This document shows positions 1 through 5,933 of a DNA stretch of 13,289 nucleotides, one piece after another. A program made the position numbers and the translations under genes. The DNA is from JBLNBN01 sp050260015. Lineage in GTDB: Bacteria; Bacteroidota; Ignavibacteria; Kapaibacteriales; UBA2268. Within the stretch, counting starts at the first letter, position 1. Every line of letters starts with the position of its first letter. Under the pieces are notes generated by a model, which did not search any database, was not told the origin of the DNA, and saw nothing but the letters and a program-made list of their open reading frames with translations. Where the stretch lies: the NCBI GenBank assembly GCA_050260015.1, contig JBLNBN010000004.1, positions 1 to 13,289 of the forward strand, written 5' to 3'.

Positions 1-120
1 AAGCTGGGCATAGGCGTATCGTACAACGCAACTTTAGTTGTTCGTGGCGGGTTTATTGGCAGTAAATACTCAAGCTCCCGCTACGGCGCGAATTTGAGCA
101 TGATTTACGAGCTGGAATAA
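1..120 (+). CDS. 3' end of a protein, possibly an outer-membrane beta-barrel (partial)
   Basis: An open frame runs from the window edge to a TAA at 118-120 and encodes 39 residues. The start lies outside the window. The peptide alternates polar and hydrophobic residues in two stretches (residues 3-17 and 27-39) separated by a Gly/Ser-rich turn around FIGSKYSSS. That resembles the last two strands of a beta-barrel. The chain ends in IYELE rather than the C-terminal Phe or Trp usual in proteobacterial barrels, so the barrel reading is weak. It converges on the lipoprotein gene on the other strand, with about 156 bases between the stop codons. No terminator with a T-run is visible. I do not recognise the family. 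Confidence 0.5.
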   Translation, partial: KLGIGVSYNATLVVRGGFIGSKYSSSRYGANLSMIYELE

Positions 121-276
121 AAGAGTAAAATAAATATTTTCAGCGTCAGGAGCATCTGCATTGAGCGATATGTACCCACCGCTTGCTATTAACCTGGGAT
201 CTTGAGAAAGAACGCAGGCGTTTGCTTTCAGTTCCCAAGAGGGAGGTTGGTACAACGAACGCATTAACAAGTTGTC

Positions 277-1089
277 CTATTCAAATAGGAAAATCAACCT
301 AATTGAACCCTGCAAATCACTAAAATATACATTATTCTGAGATTCGCAGAACCACCCGGCATGATGCCATTCAGGCGCAGATCCATGCTCCCAAATGATA
401 GATTTTCCTAAAAGACCATGGCTGTAGGCGATAAATTCATTTTCATCTGCGGATATAATAGGAATATCGTTGAAATCCCAATTTTCCAGGTGTTCCATTA
501 ATTCAGAACTATCGCAAGGGGAGCCGGCGTACCATTTATATACGTTTCCTGTTATATAACCGTGAAGCACAATCCTATTATTATTTGTATCTATTGATAA
601 GTCAATATTCTGGTTTGTATTCGTATATTTTTCGTTCAATATTAAATCGTACACTAAAGTATCTTCCTTCAGGTTCTGGACTTTTCTAAATATAATAACT
701 TTATTAATATTGTTTAATATAGATTTATAATCTTCAATCTTCCACTTAATTTTATATGGCAGGGCATTCGAAGTGTCTTTGCCGTATACGACGCTCAAGA
801 AACCGTCTTGCGCTCTGTTTGGGACTATTGCGGTAAGGTAATTCTCGCCTTTAAATTTATCTATGGGGGCGGCGACGCTTCCAAAAAGGACGTGCGCATT
901 TTTAATATCTGTCCCGAATTTTTCCCCGTGGACAGTAACTTCATTTCCATGTTCGAATGTCGTAGGATTAATGTCCTTTAGAACGATCTTCCCCTCCTTA
1001 TCGGATTTTACCGGGTTAGAATCCTTATTCGAACAGGCGTTGACAAAAAAGAGCGTTAAAACGGCAATTAGAAAATAAGGCGATCTCAT
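277..1089 (-). CDS. Lipoprotein with an N-terminal IPT/TIG domain
   Basis: This 270-residue protein begins with a short lipoprotein signal peptide: hydrophobic residues 5-15, then the lipobox VNAC with the lipidated Cys at residue 19. It should be anchored in a membrane facing the periplasm or cell surface. Residues about 37-113 look like an IPT/TIG immunoglobulin-like fold, with the typical INPTTFEHGNEVTVHGEKFG opening, a VLFG strand and a later IVPN segment. Such domains occur in extracellular or surface proteins of this group and often bind ligands or polysaccharide. Residues 115-270 match nothing I recognise. The start is well supported: a perfect AGGAGG (1095-1100) lies 5 bases upstream of the ATG, and a Bacteroidota-type promoter lies about 50 bases further up. 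The gene is visibly richer in A and T than its neighbours, which may mean relaxed selection or recent acquisition. The specific function is unknown. Confidence 0.85.
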   Translation of the reverse strand: MRSPYFLIAVLTLFFVNACSNKDSNPVKSDKEGKIVLKDINPTTFEHGNEVTVHGEKFGTDIKNAHVLFGSVAAPIDKFKGENYLTAIVPNRAQDGFLSVVYGKDTSNALPYKIKWKIEDYKSILNNINKVIIFRKVQNLKEDTLVYDLILNEKYTNTNQNIDLSIDTNNNRIVLHGYITGNVYKWYAGSPCDSSELMEHLENWDFNDIPIISADENEFIAYSHGLLGKSIIWEHGSAPEWHHAGWFCESQNNVYFSDLQGSIRLIFLFE

Positions 1090-1145
1090 AGTATCCTCCT
1101 AAATTATTAGCCGCTCTTATTGAATAAATAAGAATAAATTTTCCC

Positions 1146-1176
1146 CAAACTTACATTATTATTATGTAATAGTCAA
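1146..1176 (-). promoter_or_regulatory. Bacteroidota-type promoter of the lipoprotein gene
   Basis: On the minus strand TTG (1174-1176) is followed by 20 bases and then TAAGTTTG (1146-1153), matching the -33 TTG and -7 TAnnTTTG elements of Bacteroidota housekeeping promoters. The first element can also be read as TTGACT with a 17-base spacer to TAAGTT, a sigma70-like layout. The predicted transcription start is near 1140, giving a leader of about 50 bases that contains the AGGAGG site. Confidence 0.6.
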
Positions 1177-1316
1177 GGAAAAAATCGCGAAAAGGAAATA
1201 TTTGATTGGTAATAAGACTTATTTGAAGCCGCGGGCTTATCAGATTTGCAGAAAAATTCTCTCACCAAAAAAACATCCCTCAGCTCCGCCGCGGGGAGAA
1301 GGCGGGGGTGGGGGGC

Positions 1317-1432
1317 TACAGATGTGAAACCGCTACGCGGTTCGTAAGATTTATGCTTTCTTAAAAGCTTTCACGTCGTAAATCTATTGGAAAGAATTCT
1401 GATAGTTACGCCGTAGGCGTTATACATCTGTA
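1317..1432. repeat. 116-bp element bounded by inverted repeats, each arm with a 3-nt-loop hairpin
   Basis: TACAGATGT (1317-1325) reappears inverted as ACATCTGTA (1424-1432). Reading inward, both arms continue with two unmatched bases and then AAC. Each then forms a tiny hairpin around a TAC loop: AACCGC-TAC-GCGGTT on the left (1328-1342) and, on the opposite strand, ACGCC-TAC-GGCGT on the right (1408-1420). Two stem pairs differ between the arms but remain complementary. No transposase is present inside. It resembles a miniature inverted-repeat element or a REP-type unit. Confidence 0.5.
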
Positions 1433-1456
1433 ACAGACGCTCTGAGACGAATAAGC

Positions 1457-1471
1457 TACGCCGTAGGCGTT
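1457..1471. repeat. Extra copy of the 15-bp core hairpin repeat
   Basis: TACGCCGTAGGCGTT at 1457-1471 is identical to bases 1407-1421 inside the preceding inverted-repeat element, 50 bases away in the same orientation. It folds as ACGCC-GTA-GGCGT. The flanks differ: the TACAGATGT arm is missing, so only the hairpin core is shared. Confidence 0.7.
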
Positions 1472-1640
1472 GGACAAGAAGCGCGGCTCCCGTCATTTAC
1501 CACTTTGAGTAAACGCCGAAGCCTTTTATGGAATCTCGGGATGACAGGTAGTTTAATATCAAGCGTTTACGCGTCGTTTACGGGATAGCGCCCGCAACGC
1601 GCCTGTTAATTGATAATTGTTATTTGTTATTTGACTTTGG

Positions 1641-1663
1641 ATTCCGGGTCTGGCGCCCGGAAT
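1641..1663. repeat. REP-like palindrome ATTCCGGG / CCCGGAAT
   Basis: A perfect 8-bp inverted repeat, ATTCCGGG (1641-1648) and CCCGGAAT (1656-1663), encloses a 7-base loop and is followed by GACGGG. It belongs to the common intergenic GGAATGACGGG type of repeat. It sits about 30 bases past the 3' end of tRNA-Cys, but no T-run follows on either strand, so a terminator role is doubtful. Confidence 0.6.
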
Positions 1664-1695
1664 GACGGGATATGGCAATTCTGACATAAAAAAAG

Positions 1696-1766
1696 AGGTG
1701 ACGGCCGGATTCGAACCGGCGTACGCGGTTTTGCAGACCGCTGCCTGGCCACTTGGCTACGTCACC
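1696..1766 (-). tRNA. trnC: tRNA-Cys (anticodon GCA)
   Basis: The minus strand folds into a complete 71-nt cloverleaf. The acceptor is GGTGACG/CGTCACC. The D arm is GCC/GGC with the GTGG loop motif. The anticodon arm is GCGGT-CTGCAAA-ACCGC, with GCA at 1732-1734. A 4-base variable loop follows, then the T arm GCCGG-TTCGAAT-CCGGC. The discriminator base is U73, as expected for bacterial tRNA-Cys. The 3' CCA is not encoded. A run of seven T follows four bases after the 3' end on the transcribed strand. The gene lies 30 bases after the uvrA stop on the same strand and has its own promoter-like sequence overlapping the end of uvrA. Confidence 0.96.
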
Positions 1767-1780
1767 TTTAAAAAGGAATA

Positions 1781-1812
1781 CAAAAATACGGCAATTTTAT
1801 TGTTTTGCCAAA
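1781..1812 (-). promoter_or_regulatory. Promoter of tRNA-Cys, overlapping the end of uvrA
   Basis: On the minus strand TTTG (1809-1812), a 20-base spacer and TATTTTTG (1781-1788) give a full match to the Bacteroidota consensus TTTG/TAnnTTTG. The first element lies in the last uvrA codons and the second just past the uvrA stop. The predicted start of transcription is about 7-10 bases before the mature tRNA 5' end at 1766, a short 5' leader of the kind RNase P removes. Confidence 0.65.
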
Positions 1813-4754
1813 GCTTTTTTTACTGCGGCCCCGTTTTTCATCTCTTCCTTCAGATATTTCCCCGTTAAGCTCTTGCGGCTCTTTATTATTTTCTCCGGGG
1901 TACCCTCGGCGATTATCTCGCCGCCCGCGGCTCCGCCCTCCGGGCCCATGTCGATTATCCAATCGGCGCGCTTTATTACGTCCAGGTTATGCTCGATTAT
2001 GACTACCGTATTGCCCTTGTCGACGAGCTTATCCAATAGCTCCATTAATATCCTGACGTCCTCGAAGTGGAGTCCCGTAGTGGGTTCGTCCAAAAGGTAT
2101 AGGGTTTTCCCCGTGGACGTGCGGGAGAGCTCCGCGGCGAGCTTGACGCGCTGCGCCTCCCCGCCCGAAAGAGTCGGCGCCTGCTGCCCGAGCTTGATAT
2201 AGCCCAATCCAACTTCGAAAAGCGTTTTTAATTTCTTCTTTATTTTGGGAATATCCGCGAAGAAGTCGTTCGCCTCCTCGACCGTCATGTCGAGTACGTC
2301 CGCGATGGACTTACCTTTGTAATGAACCGTTAACGTCTCGGCGTTGTATCTCTTGCCGTCGCAGGAGTCGCACTCCACGTAGACCTCCGGCAGGAAGTTC
2401 ATTTCGATCTTCCTTAAGCCGGCGCCCTCGCACTCCTCGCAACGGCCCCCTTTGACGTTGAACGAAAATCTTCCTGACTTATAACCGCGTATCTTCGATT
2501 CCGGCAACAGCGCGAAGAAATCTCTTATTAGGGTAAAGAGCCCCGTATACGTGGCCGGATTAGAGCGCGGCGTGCGCCCGATCGGCGATTGATCTATTTC
2601 GATTACTTTATCGATACTCTCCAGTCCCTCTATTGATCCATAGGGCAGCGGATTGATTATCGTCCTGTTAAACTTTTTAGTTAATATGGGATAGAGCGTA
2701 TCGTTGATCAACGTCGACTTGCCCGAGCCGCTCATGCCTGTGATCAACGTCATCGTGCCGAGCGGGATCGAGACCGTGACGTTCTTTAAGTTATTACCCG
2801 TCGCGCCTTTTAAAATTACGCTCTTCCCGTTGCCGACGCGGCGCGCTTCAGGAACTGAAATTTGCCTGTATCCGGCGAGGTATTGAGCCGTAATGGACTT
2901 ATCCGAGGAGCCGTTGATCTTATGCGGCTCGGCTTCGAGCACTATTTCGCCTCCGTGGACGCCGGCGCCGGGGCCTATATCGATAAAGTAATCGGAACTC
3001 TCTATCATCGCCTTGTCGTGCTCCACTACTATAACGGAGTTCCCCAAATCTCTTAATTTTTTCAAAGAATCGATTAGCTTATTGTTGTCGTGCTGGTGCA
3101 GCCCGATAGAAGGCTCGTCGAGCACGTACATAATTCCCACGAGCTTCGAGCCGATCTGCGAAGCGAGGCGTATGCGCTGGGATTCCCCGCCCGAGAGCGT
3201 CCTCGTGGCTCGCCCAAGCGAGAGATAACTCAAGCCGACGTCGCTGAGGAATTCCAGCCGCGAGGTAATCTCGCCGAGGATTATCTTCGCTATCTTAGTC
3301 TCGCGATCGCCGAGTTGTCCTGAAGCCTCTATAAAGAATCGGTGCGCGGTAGTAATGTCCATCTTGGATATCTGCCGCAAGTCCGCTCCATGGAACCGCA
3401 CGAAAAGGCTCTGCTCCTTCAAGCGGCCGCCAAGGCAAGTTTCGCATTCGCTCTCGGTCGTATAGAAATCCAGCGTTTTCCGGATAGACCAGCGCTGCGC
3501 GCCCTCGAGCATGTTTTGTAGCGACTTAATTAAGCCGGGGTATTCGTGCTTGTATTTGATCGATTTTTTCTTCCCCACCTGCATCTCAGTTACTATTTGC
3601 TTGCCGGAGGAGCCGTGGAGAATATCGTCAACAACTTCGGGGGGCAATTCGGAAAATGGGACGTTTAGGTCGATCCCTGCGGCTTTTGCGTAGTTCTCGA
3701 ATTGCGGAGCGATCCAGGGAACGTCTTTTTCGGCGAGGATAGCTATAGCGCCGTCAGCGATGGATTTGCTCCTGTCCGGGATCAAAAGATCGACGTCGAA
3801 GTCCGTCGTCGCGCCGAGCCCGTTGCATGTGGGGCAGGCTCCGTAGGGCGAGTTGAACGAAAAATTATTCGGCGCGAGCGGCTCGTAGCTCTCGCCGCAG
3901 GAGGGACAGCTGTAGAGCGAGCTATAGAGAACCTGTTTGAGTTCGCTTCCTTGCTCGACGAGCAGAAGTGCGGACTCCTCGCCTCGCTTTAGGGCGAGCT
4001 CGATTGATTCCGAAAGGCGCACGATATGGGCTGGATCGATTATTAATCTATCGACGACGAGCTCGATGTCGTGTATCTTATAGCGGGAGAGCTGCATTCC
4101 TTCCGTAATATTAGTCAATTCGCCGTCCACGCGCACCTTCGAATACCCCTGCCGCATCAGGGTTTCGAAGAGTTCCTTATAATGTCCCTTGCGCGCCTTA
4201 ACGAGGGGAGCGAGTATCTGAGCGCGCTTGCCGGAGTATTTAGCTAATACGTCGTCGACTATCTGGTCGAGGCTCATCTGAACTACGGGGATATTGCAAT
4301 GAACGCAGTATTGAGTTCCAATTTTCGCGAATAGGAGGCGCAAATAGTCGTAAATCTCCGTAACGGTGCCGACGGTCGAGCGCGGGTTGTGCGAGATTGA
4401 TTTTTGTTCGATCGAGATAGCGGGCGAGAGCCCCTCGATAGAGTCGACCTTGGGCTTTTTAAGCATGCCGAGGAATTGCCGGGCGTAGGGCGAGAGGCAC
4501 TCCACGTAGCGTCGCTGGCCCTCGGCGTAGAGCGTATCGAAGGCGAGCGAGGACTTCCCGGAGCCGGATAGGCCGGTGATCACGACGAACTTGTCGCGCG
4601 GAATTTCGAGCGATATATTTTTTAAGTTATTTTCGCGGGCGCCTTTCACGGAAATAACCGTGAGCGCGTCCGCGTCGGGGGGCGTTTCGCCGACCAGATC
4701 TATTTCGTTGAGCGTATCTTTCAAAGTCTTAAGATAAAAAGGTAATTGAGACAA
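1797..4754 (-). CDS. uvrA: Excinuclease ABC subunit A (UvrA)
   Basis: UvrA is the damage-sensing ABC-type ATPase of nucleotide excision repair; it acts as a dimer in the cytoplasm and loads UvrB onto lesions. Both nucleotide-binding modules are complete. The first has Walker A GLSGSGKSS (61-69), signature LSGGESQR (520-527) and Walker B YVLDEP (543-548). The second has Walker A GMSGSGKST (673-681), signature LSGGEAQR (862-869) and Walker B YLLDEP (886-891). Zinc ligands are visible at C283/C286/C307/C310 and C772/C775/C795/C798. At 985 residues it is slightly longer than the usual 940. About 30 extra residues precede the first conserved strand (TVISVKGAREN). The first possible start is TTG at 4752-4754; an in-frame stop lies two codons upstream and no ATG occurs before the conserved core. 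TTG at 4722-4724 is an alternative. No clear ribosome binding site is seen. Confidence 0.97.
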   Translation of the reverse strand: MSQLPFYLKTLKDTLNEIDLVGETPPDADALTVISVKGARENNLKNISLEIPRDKFVVITGLSGSGKSSLAFDTLYAEGQRRYVECLSPYARQFLGMLKKPKVDSIEGLSPAISIEQKSISHNPRSTVGTVTEIYDYLRLLFAKIGTQYCVHCNIPVVQMSLDQIVDDVLAKYSGKRAQILAPLVKARKGHYKELFETLMRQGYSKVRVDGELTNITEGMQLSRYKIHDIELVVDRLIIDPAHIVRLSESIELALKRGEESALLLVEQGSELKQVLYSSLYSCPSCGESYEPLAPNNFSFNSPYGACPTCNGLGATTDFDVDLLIPDRSKSIADGAIAILAEKDVPWIAPQFENYAKAAGIDLNVPFSELPPEVVDDILHGSSGKQIVTEMQVGKKKSIKYKHEYPGLIKSLQNMLEGAQRWSIRKTLDFYTTESECETCLGGRLKEQSLFVRFHGADLRQISKMDITTAHRFFIEASGQLGDRETKIAKIILGEITSRLEFLSDVGLSYLSLGRATRTLSGGESQRIRLASQIGSKLVGIMYVLDEPSIGLHQHDNNKLIDSLKKLRDLGNSVIVVEHDKAMIESSDYFIDIGPGAGVHGGEIVLEAEPHKINGSSDKSITAQYLAGYRQISVPEARRVGNGKSVILKGATGNNLKNVTVSIPLGTMTLITGMSGSGKSTLINDTLYPILTKKFNRTIINPLPYGSIEGLESIDKVIEIDQSPIGRTPRSNPATYTGLFTLIRDFFALLPESKIRGYKSGRFSFNVKGGRCEECEGAGLRKIEMNFLPEVYVECDSCDGKRYNAETLTVHYKGKSIADVLDMTVEEANDFFADIPKIKKKLKTLFEVGLGYIKLGQQAPTLSGGEAQRVKLAAELSRTSTGKTLYLLDEPTTGLHFEDVRILMELLDKLVDKGNTVVIIEHNLDVIKRADWIIDMGPEGGAAGGEIIAEGTPEKIIKSRKSLTGKYLKEEMKNGAAVKKALAKQ

Positions 4755-4763
4755 TAAAACTTA

Positions 4764-4794
4764 CTAAAATACAAATAGCGCGCGAGAAAAGCAA
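4764..4794 (-). promoter_or_regulatory. Probable uvrA promoter
   Basis: On the minus strand TTG (4792-4794), a 20-base spacer and TATTTTAG (4764-4771) match five of six fixed positions of TAnnTTTG. The same bases can be read as a sigma70-like TTGCTT-N17-TATTTT. The predicted transcription start falls only a few bases before the TTG start codon at 4754. No LexA-type operator was recognised. Confidence 0.45.
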
Positions 4795-4825
4795 GAGGCC
4801 GGACTTGCGGCGCGGGTAAAATAAA

Positions 4826-4857
4826 TTTGTATAATTGCTTTATTTGGGGTAATTTTG
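4826..4857 (+). promoter_or_regulatory. Promoter of the rplM translation cluster
   Basis: TTTG (4826-4829), a 20-base spacer and TAATTTTG (4850-4857) fully match the Bacteroidota TTTG/TAnnTTTG promoter. The predicted start of transcription is around 4861-4865. A sigma70-like TATAAT also occurs at 4830-4835, with a poor TTGCGG 19 bases upstream, so a second start site cannot be excluded. Confidence 0.6.
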
Positions 4858-4864
4858 CAGTCTA

Positions 4865-4883
4865 TATTAAATGTGATTTAATA
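4865..4883 (+). promoter_or_regulatory. Hairpin near the 5' end of the rplM transcript
   Basis: TATTAAAT (4865-4872) and ATTTAATA (4876-4883) form a perfect 8-bp inverted repeat with a 3-base loop. It begins at or a few bases after the predicted transcription start and ends 5 bases before the rplM ATG. Autoregulatory leaders of L13 operons are known in other bacteria, but this one is much simpler. It could instead protect the 5' end, bind a regulator as DNA, or be chance in AT-rich sequence. Confidence 0.4.
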
Positions 4884-4888
4884 AACGT

Positions 4889-5350
4889 ATGGAGACAAGG
4901 GTGGAACCCTCAGCAAAAATTACCAAATCTTTCCGCAAGGAAGACGTTCGTCCTTCGTGGTTCGTCGTAGACGCCGCAGGGCTGACGGTAGGCCGGCTGG
5001 CAACTCAGGTTGCGACTATCCTTCGCGGCAAAAATAAGCCGAATTTCACTCCTCACGTCGATACTGGCGATTTCGTGATCGTAATCAACGCCGAAAAGGT
5101 CCAGATCGAAGGTAAGAGAGTGGAGCAGAAGGAATATTTCCACAACACGGGTTACCCGGGCGGCGGAAGATTCCGCAAATTTCGCGACTTAATCGTGACG
5201 AAACCGGAATTTATAATCGAGCACGCCGTAAAAGGCATGTTGCCGAAGAACAGATTGGGCAGACAGATCATCAAGAAGCTCAAAGTATATCGCGGCGCGG
5301 AGCATCCTCACCAAGCTCAGCAGCCGACATTTTTCGAATTACCTTATTAA
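4889..5350 (+). CDS. rplM: 50S ribosomal protein L13
   Basis: L13 (uL13) is an early-assembly protein of the large ribosomal subunit. The 153-residue product has the family landmarks in order: WFVVDAAGLTVGRLAT, the YTPHVDTGD-like segment FTPHVDTGD, GYPGG, the AVKGMLPKNRLGR block, and KLKVYRGAEHPHQAQQP near the end. It is about 10 residues longer than E. coli L13, mostly at the N-terminus. The ATG at 4889 has no Shine-Dalgarno sequence. A GGAG at 4891-4894 lies 6 bases before an in-frame GTG at 4901-4903, so the true start may be that GTG, giving 149 residues. It is the first gene of the cluster and is followed 20 bases later by rpsI. Confidence 0.97.
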   Translation: METRVEPSAKITKSFRKEDVRPSWFVVDAAGLTVGRLATQVATILRGKNKPNFTPHVDTGDFVIVINAEKVQIEGKRVEQKEYFHNTGYPGGGRFRKFRDLIVTKPEFIIEHAVKGMLPKNRLGRQIIKKLKVYRGAEHPHQAQQPTFFELPY

Positions 5351-5370
5351 TTATATTCACCGGAGTATTA

Positions 5371-5757
5371 ATGAAAGCTTACACAGCGACAGGCAGACGT
5401 AAAAACGCGGTAGCGCAGGTAAGATTGCTCCCGGGCACGGGCTCGATTAAGATCAATAAACGCGAACTGGCGGAATTCTTCCCCGTTTCGTTGAATCAAA
5501 TCGAAGCTATACGTCCCTTTGCCGTAACTCAAACGGAAGGCAAATTCGACCTTACCGTAATAGTACGCGGCGGCGGCATGACCGGCCAAACCGGAGCCAT
5601 TCAACTTGGAATAGCTCGCGCGCTCGTTAGTTACGATGAAACCTTACGCTCGAAGCTCCGCACGGCAGGTTTGCTCACGCGCGACCCCCGTATGGTCGAG
5701 CGCAAGAAATATGGGCAAAAGAAAGCTCGTAAGAGATTCCAGTTCTCGAAACGCTAA
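5371..5757 (+). CDS. rpsI: 30S ribosomal protein S9
   Basis: S9 (uS9) belongs to the head of the small ribosomal subunit and reaches with its C-terminal tail toward the P-site tRNA. The 128-residue product has the N-terminal TGRRKNAVAQVRL motif, GSIKINKRE, the VRGGGMTGQTGAIQLGIARAL core, and the basic tail ending KKARKRFQFSKR with the conserved terminal Lys-Arg. Its length is close to E. coli S9 (130). The start is supported by GGAG (5362-5365), 5 bases before the ATG. It follows rplM by 20 bases, the usual L13-S9 pair, and is surely co-transcribed with it. Confidence 0.97.
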   Translation: MKAYTATGRRKNAVAQVRLLPGTGSIKINKRELAEFFPVSLNQIEAIRPFAVTQTEGKFDLTVIVRGGGMTGQTGAIQLGIARALVSYDETLRSKLRTAGLLTRDPRMVERKKYGQKKARKRFQFSKR

Positions 5758-5773
5758 TCGTACTCAACCGCGC

Positions 5774-5803
5774 GGCGCGCATATACTTCTCTTGCGCGCT
5801 GCC
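5774..5803 (+). other. GC-rich hairpin after rpsI
   Basis: GGCGCGC (5774-5780) pairs with GCGC and GCC (5796-5803), with one bulged T at 5800. A T-rich stretch ending in six T (5828-5833) begins about 20 bases further on. That gap is too long for a textbook intrinsic terminator. The element may cause partial termination between the rplM-rpsI and rpsB parts of the cluster. Confidence 0.3.
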
Positions 5804-5843
5804 TAAGATACGGTTTCGTTTTCGTCGTTTTTTCAATTAATCA

Positions 5844-5925
5844 TGCTTCCCGACATATGTGTGTGAATAAAAAACGCCGTCGGACGATAAGGAAGCAGAA
5901 GTTTAACACACAATAAAAACAAGGA
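5844..5925 (+). promoter_or_regulatory. Candidate rpsB leader RNA with a possible pseudoknot
   Basis: Within the unusually long 176-base gap before rpsB, TGCTTCC (5844-5850) pairs with GGAAGCA (5891-5897). Directly inside, CGAC (5851-5854) pairs with GTCG (5879-5882), leaving an 8-base bulge on the 3' side. The apical loop contains TGTGTGT (5858-5864), which is complementary to ACACACA (5906-5912) just 3' of the hairpin; pairing of the two would form an H-type pseudoknot. The Shine-Dalgarno AAGGA (5921-5925) lies 8 bases past that strand. Autogenous control of rpsB by S2 through a pseudoknot-containing leader is established in gammaproteobacteria. Its presence here is inference. Confidence 0.45.
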
Positions 5926-5933
5926 TTTAATTC

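Larger units (their letters stand above)
1177..1695. other. Gene-free stretch filled with palindromic repeats
   Basis: No convincing coding frame lies between the lipoprotein promoter and tRNA-Cys. The stretch holds a small hairpin AAGCC-gcg-GGCTT (1226-1238) and a purine-rich segment at about 1274-1315 resembling the widespread GGGGAGAAGGCGGGGGTGGGG type of intergenic repeat. It also holds the inverted-repeat element at 1317-1432, a third core copy at 1457-1471, an AT-rich run near 1607-1632, and the palindrome at 1641-1663. The mix is typical of an intergenic zone that accumulates REP-like units. Confidence 0.6.

Noticed and set aside
70..270. Minus-strand frame of 66 codons just past the lipoprotein gene
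   Set aside because: It overlaps the end of the partial plus-strand gene, has no Shine-Dalgarno site, no recognisable fold and a low-complexity Ala-rich end. Chance open frame is more likely.
275..298. Inverted repeat TCCTATT-ca-AATAGGA as lipoprotein-gene terminator
   Set aside because: The stem is AT-rich, overlaps the stop codon and has no T-run after it on the minus strand.
1261..1700. CRISPR array or insertion sequence in the repeat-rich gap
   Set aside because: Repeats are few, unevenly spaced and hairpin-type, without equal-length spacers, and no transposase or Cas gene is present.
1662..2202. Plus-strand frames across tRNA-Cys and the end of uvrA
   Set aside because: They run antisense through a certain tRNA and a certain uvrA and have no family features.
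4822..4829. TAAATTTG at 4822-4829 as the rplM -7 element
   Set aside because: The nearest upstream TTG (4805-4807) is only 14 bases away, outside the 17-23 range. The same bases serve better as the -33 TTTG of the promoter ending at 4857.
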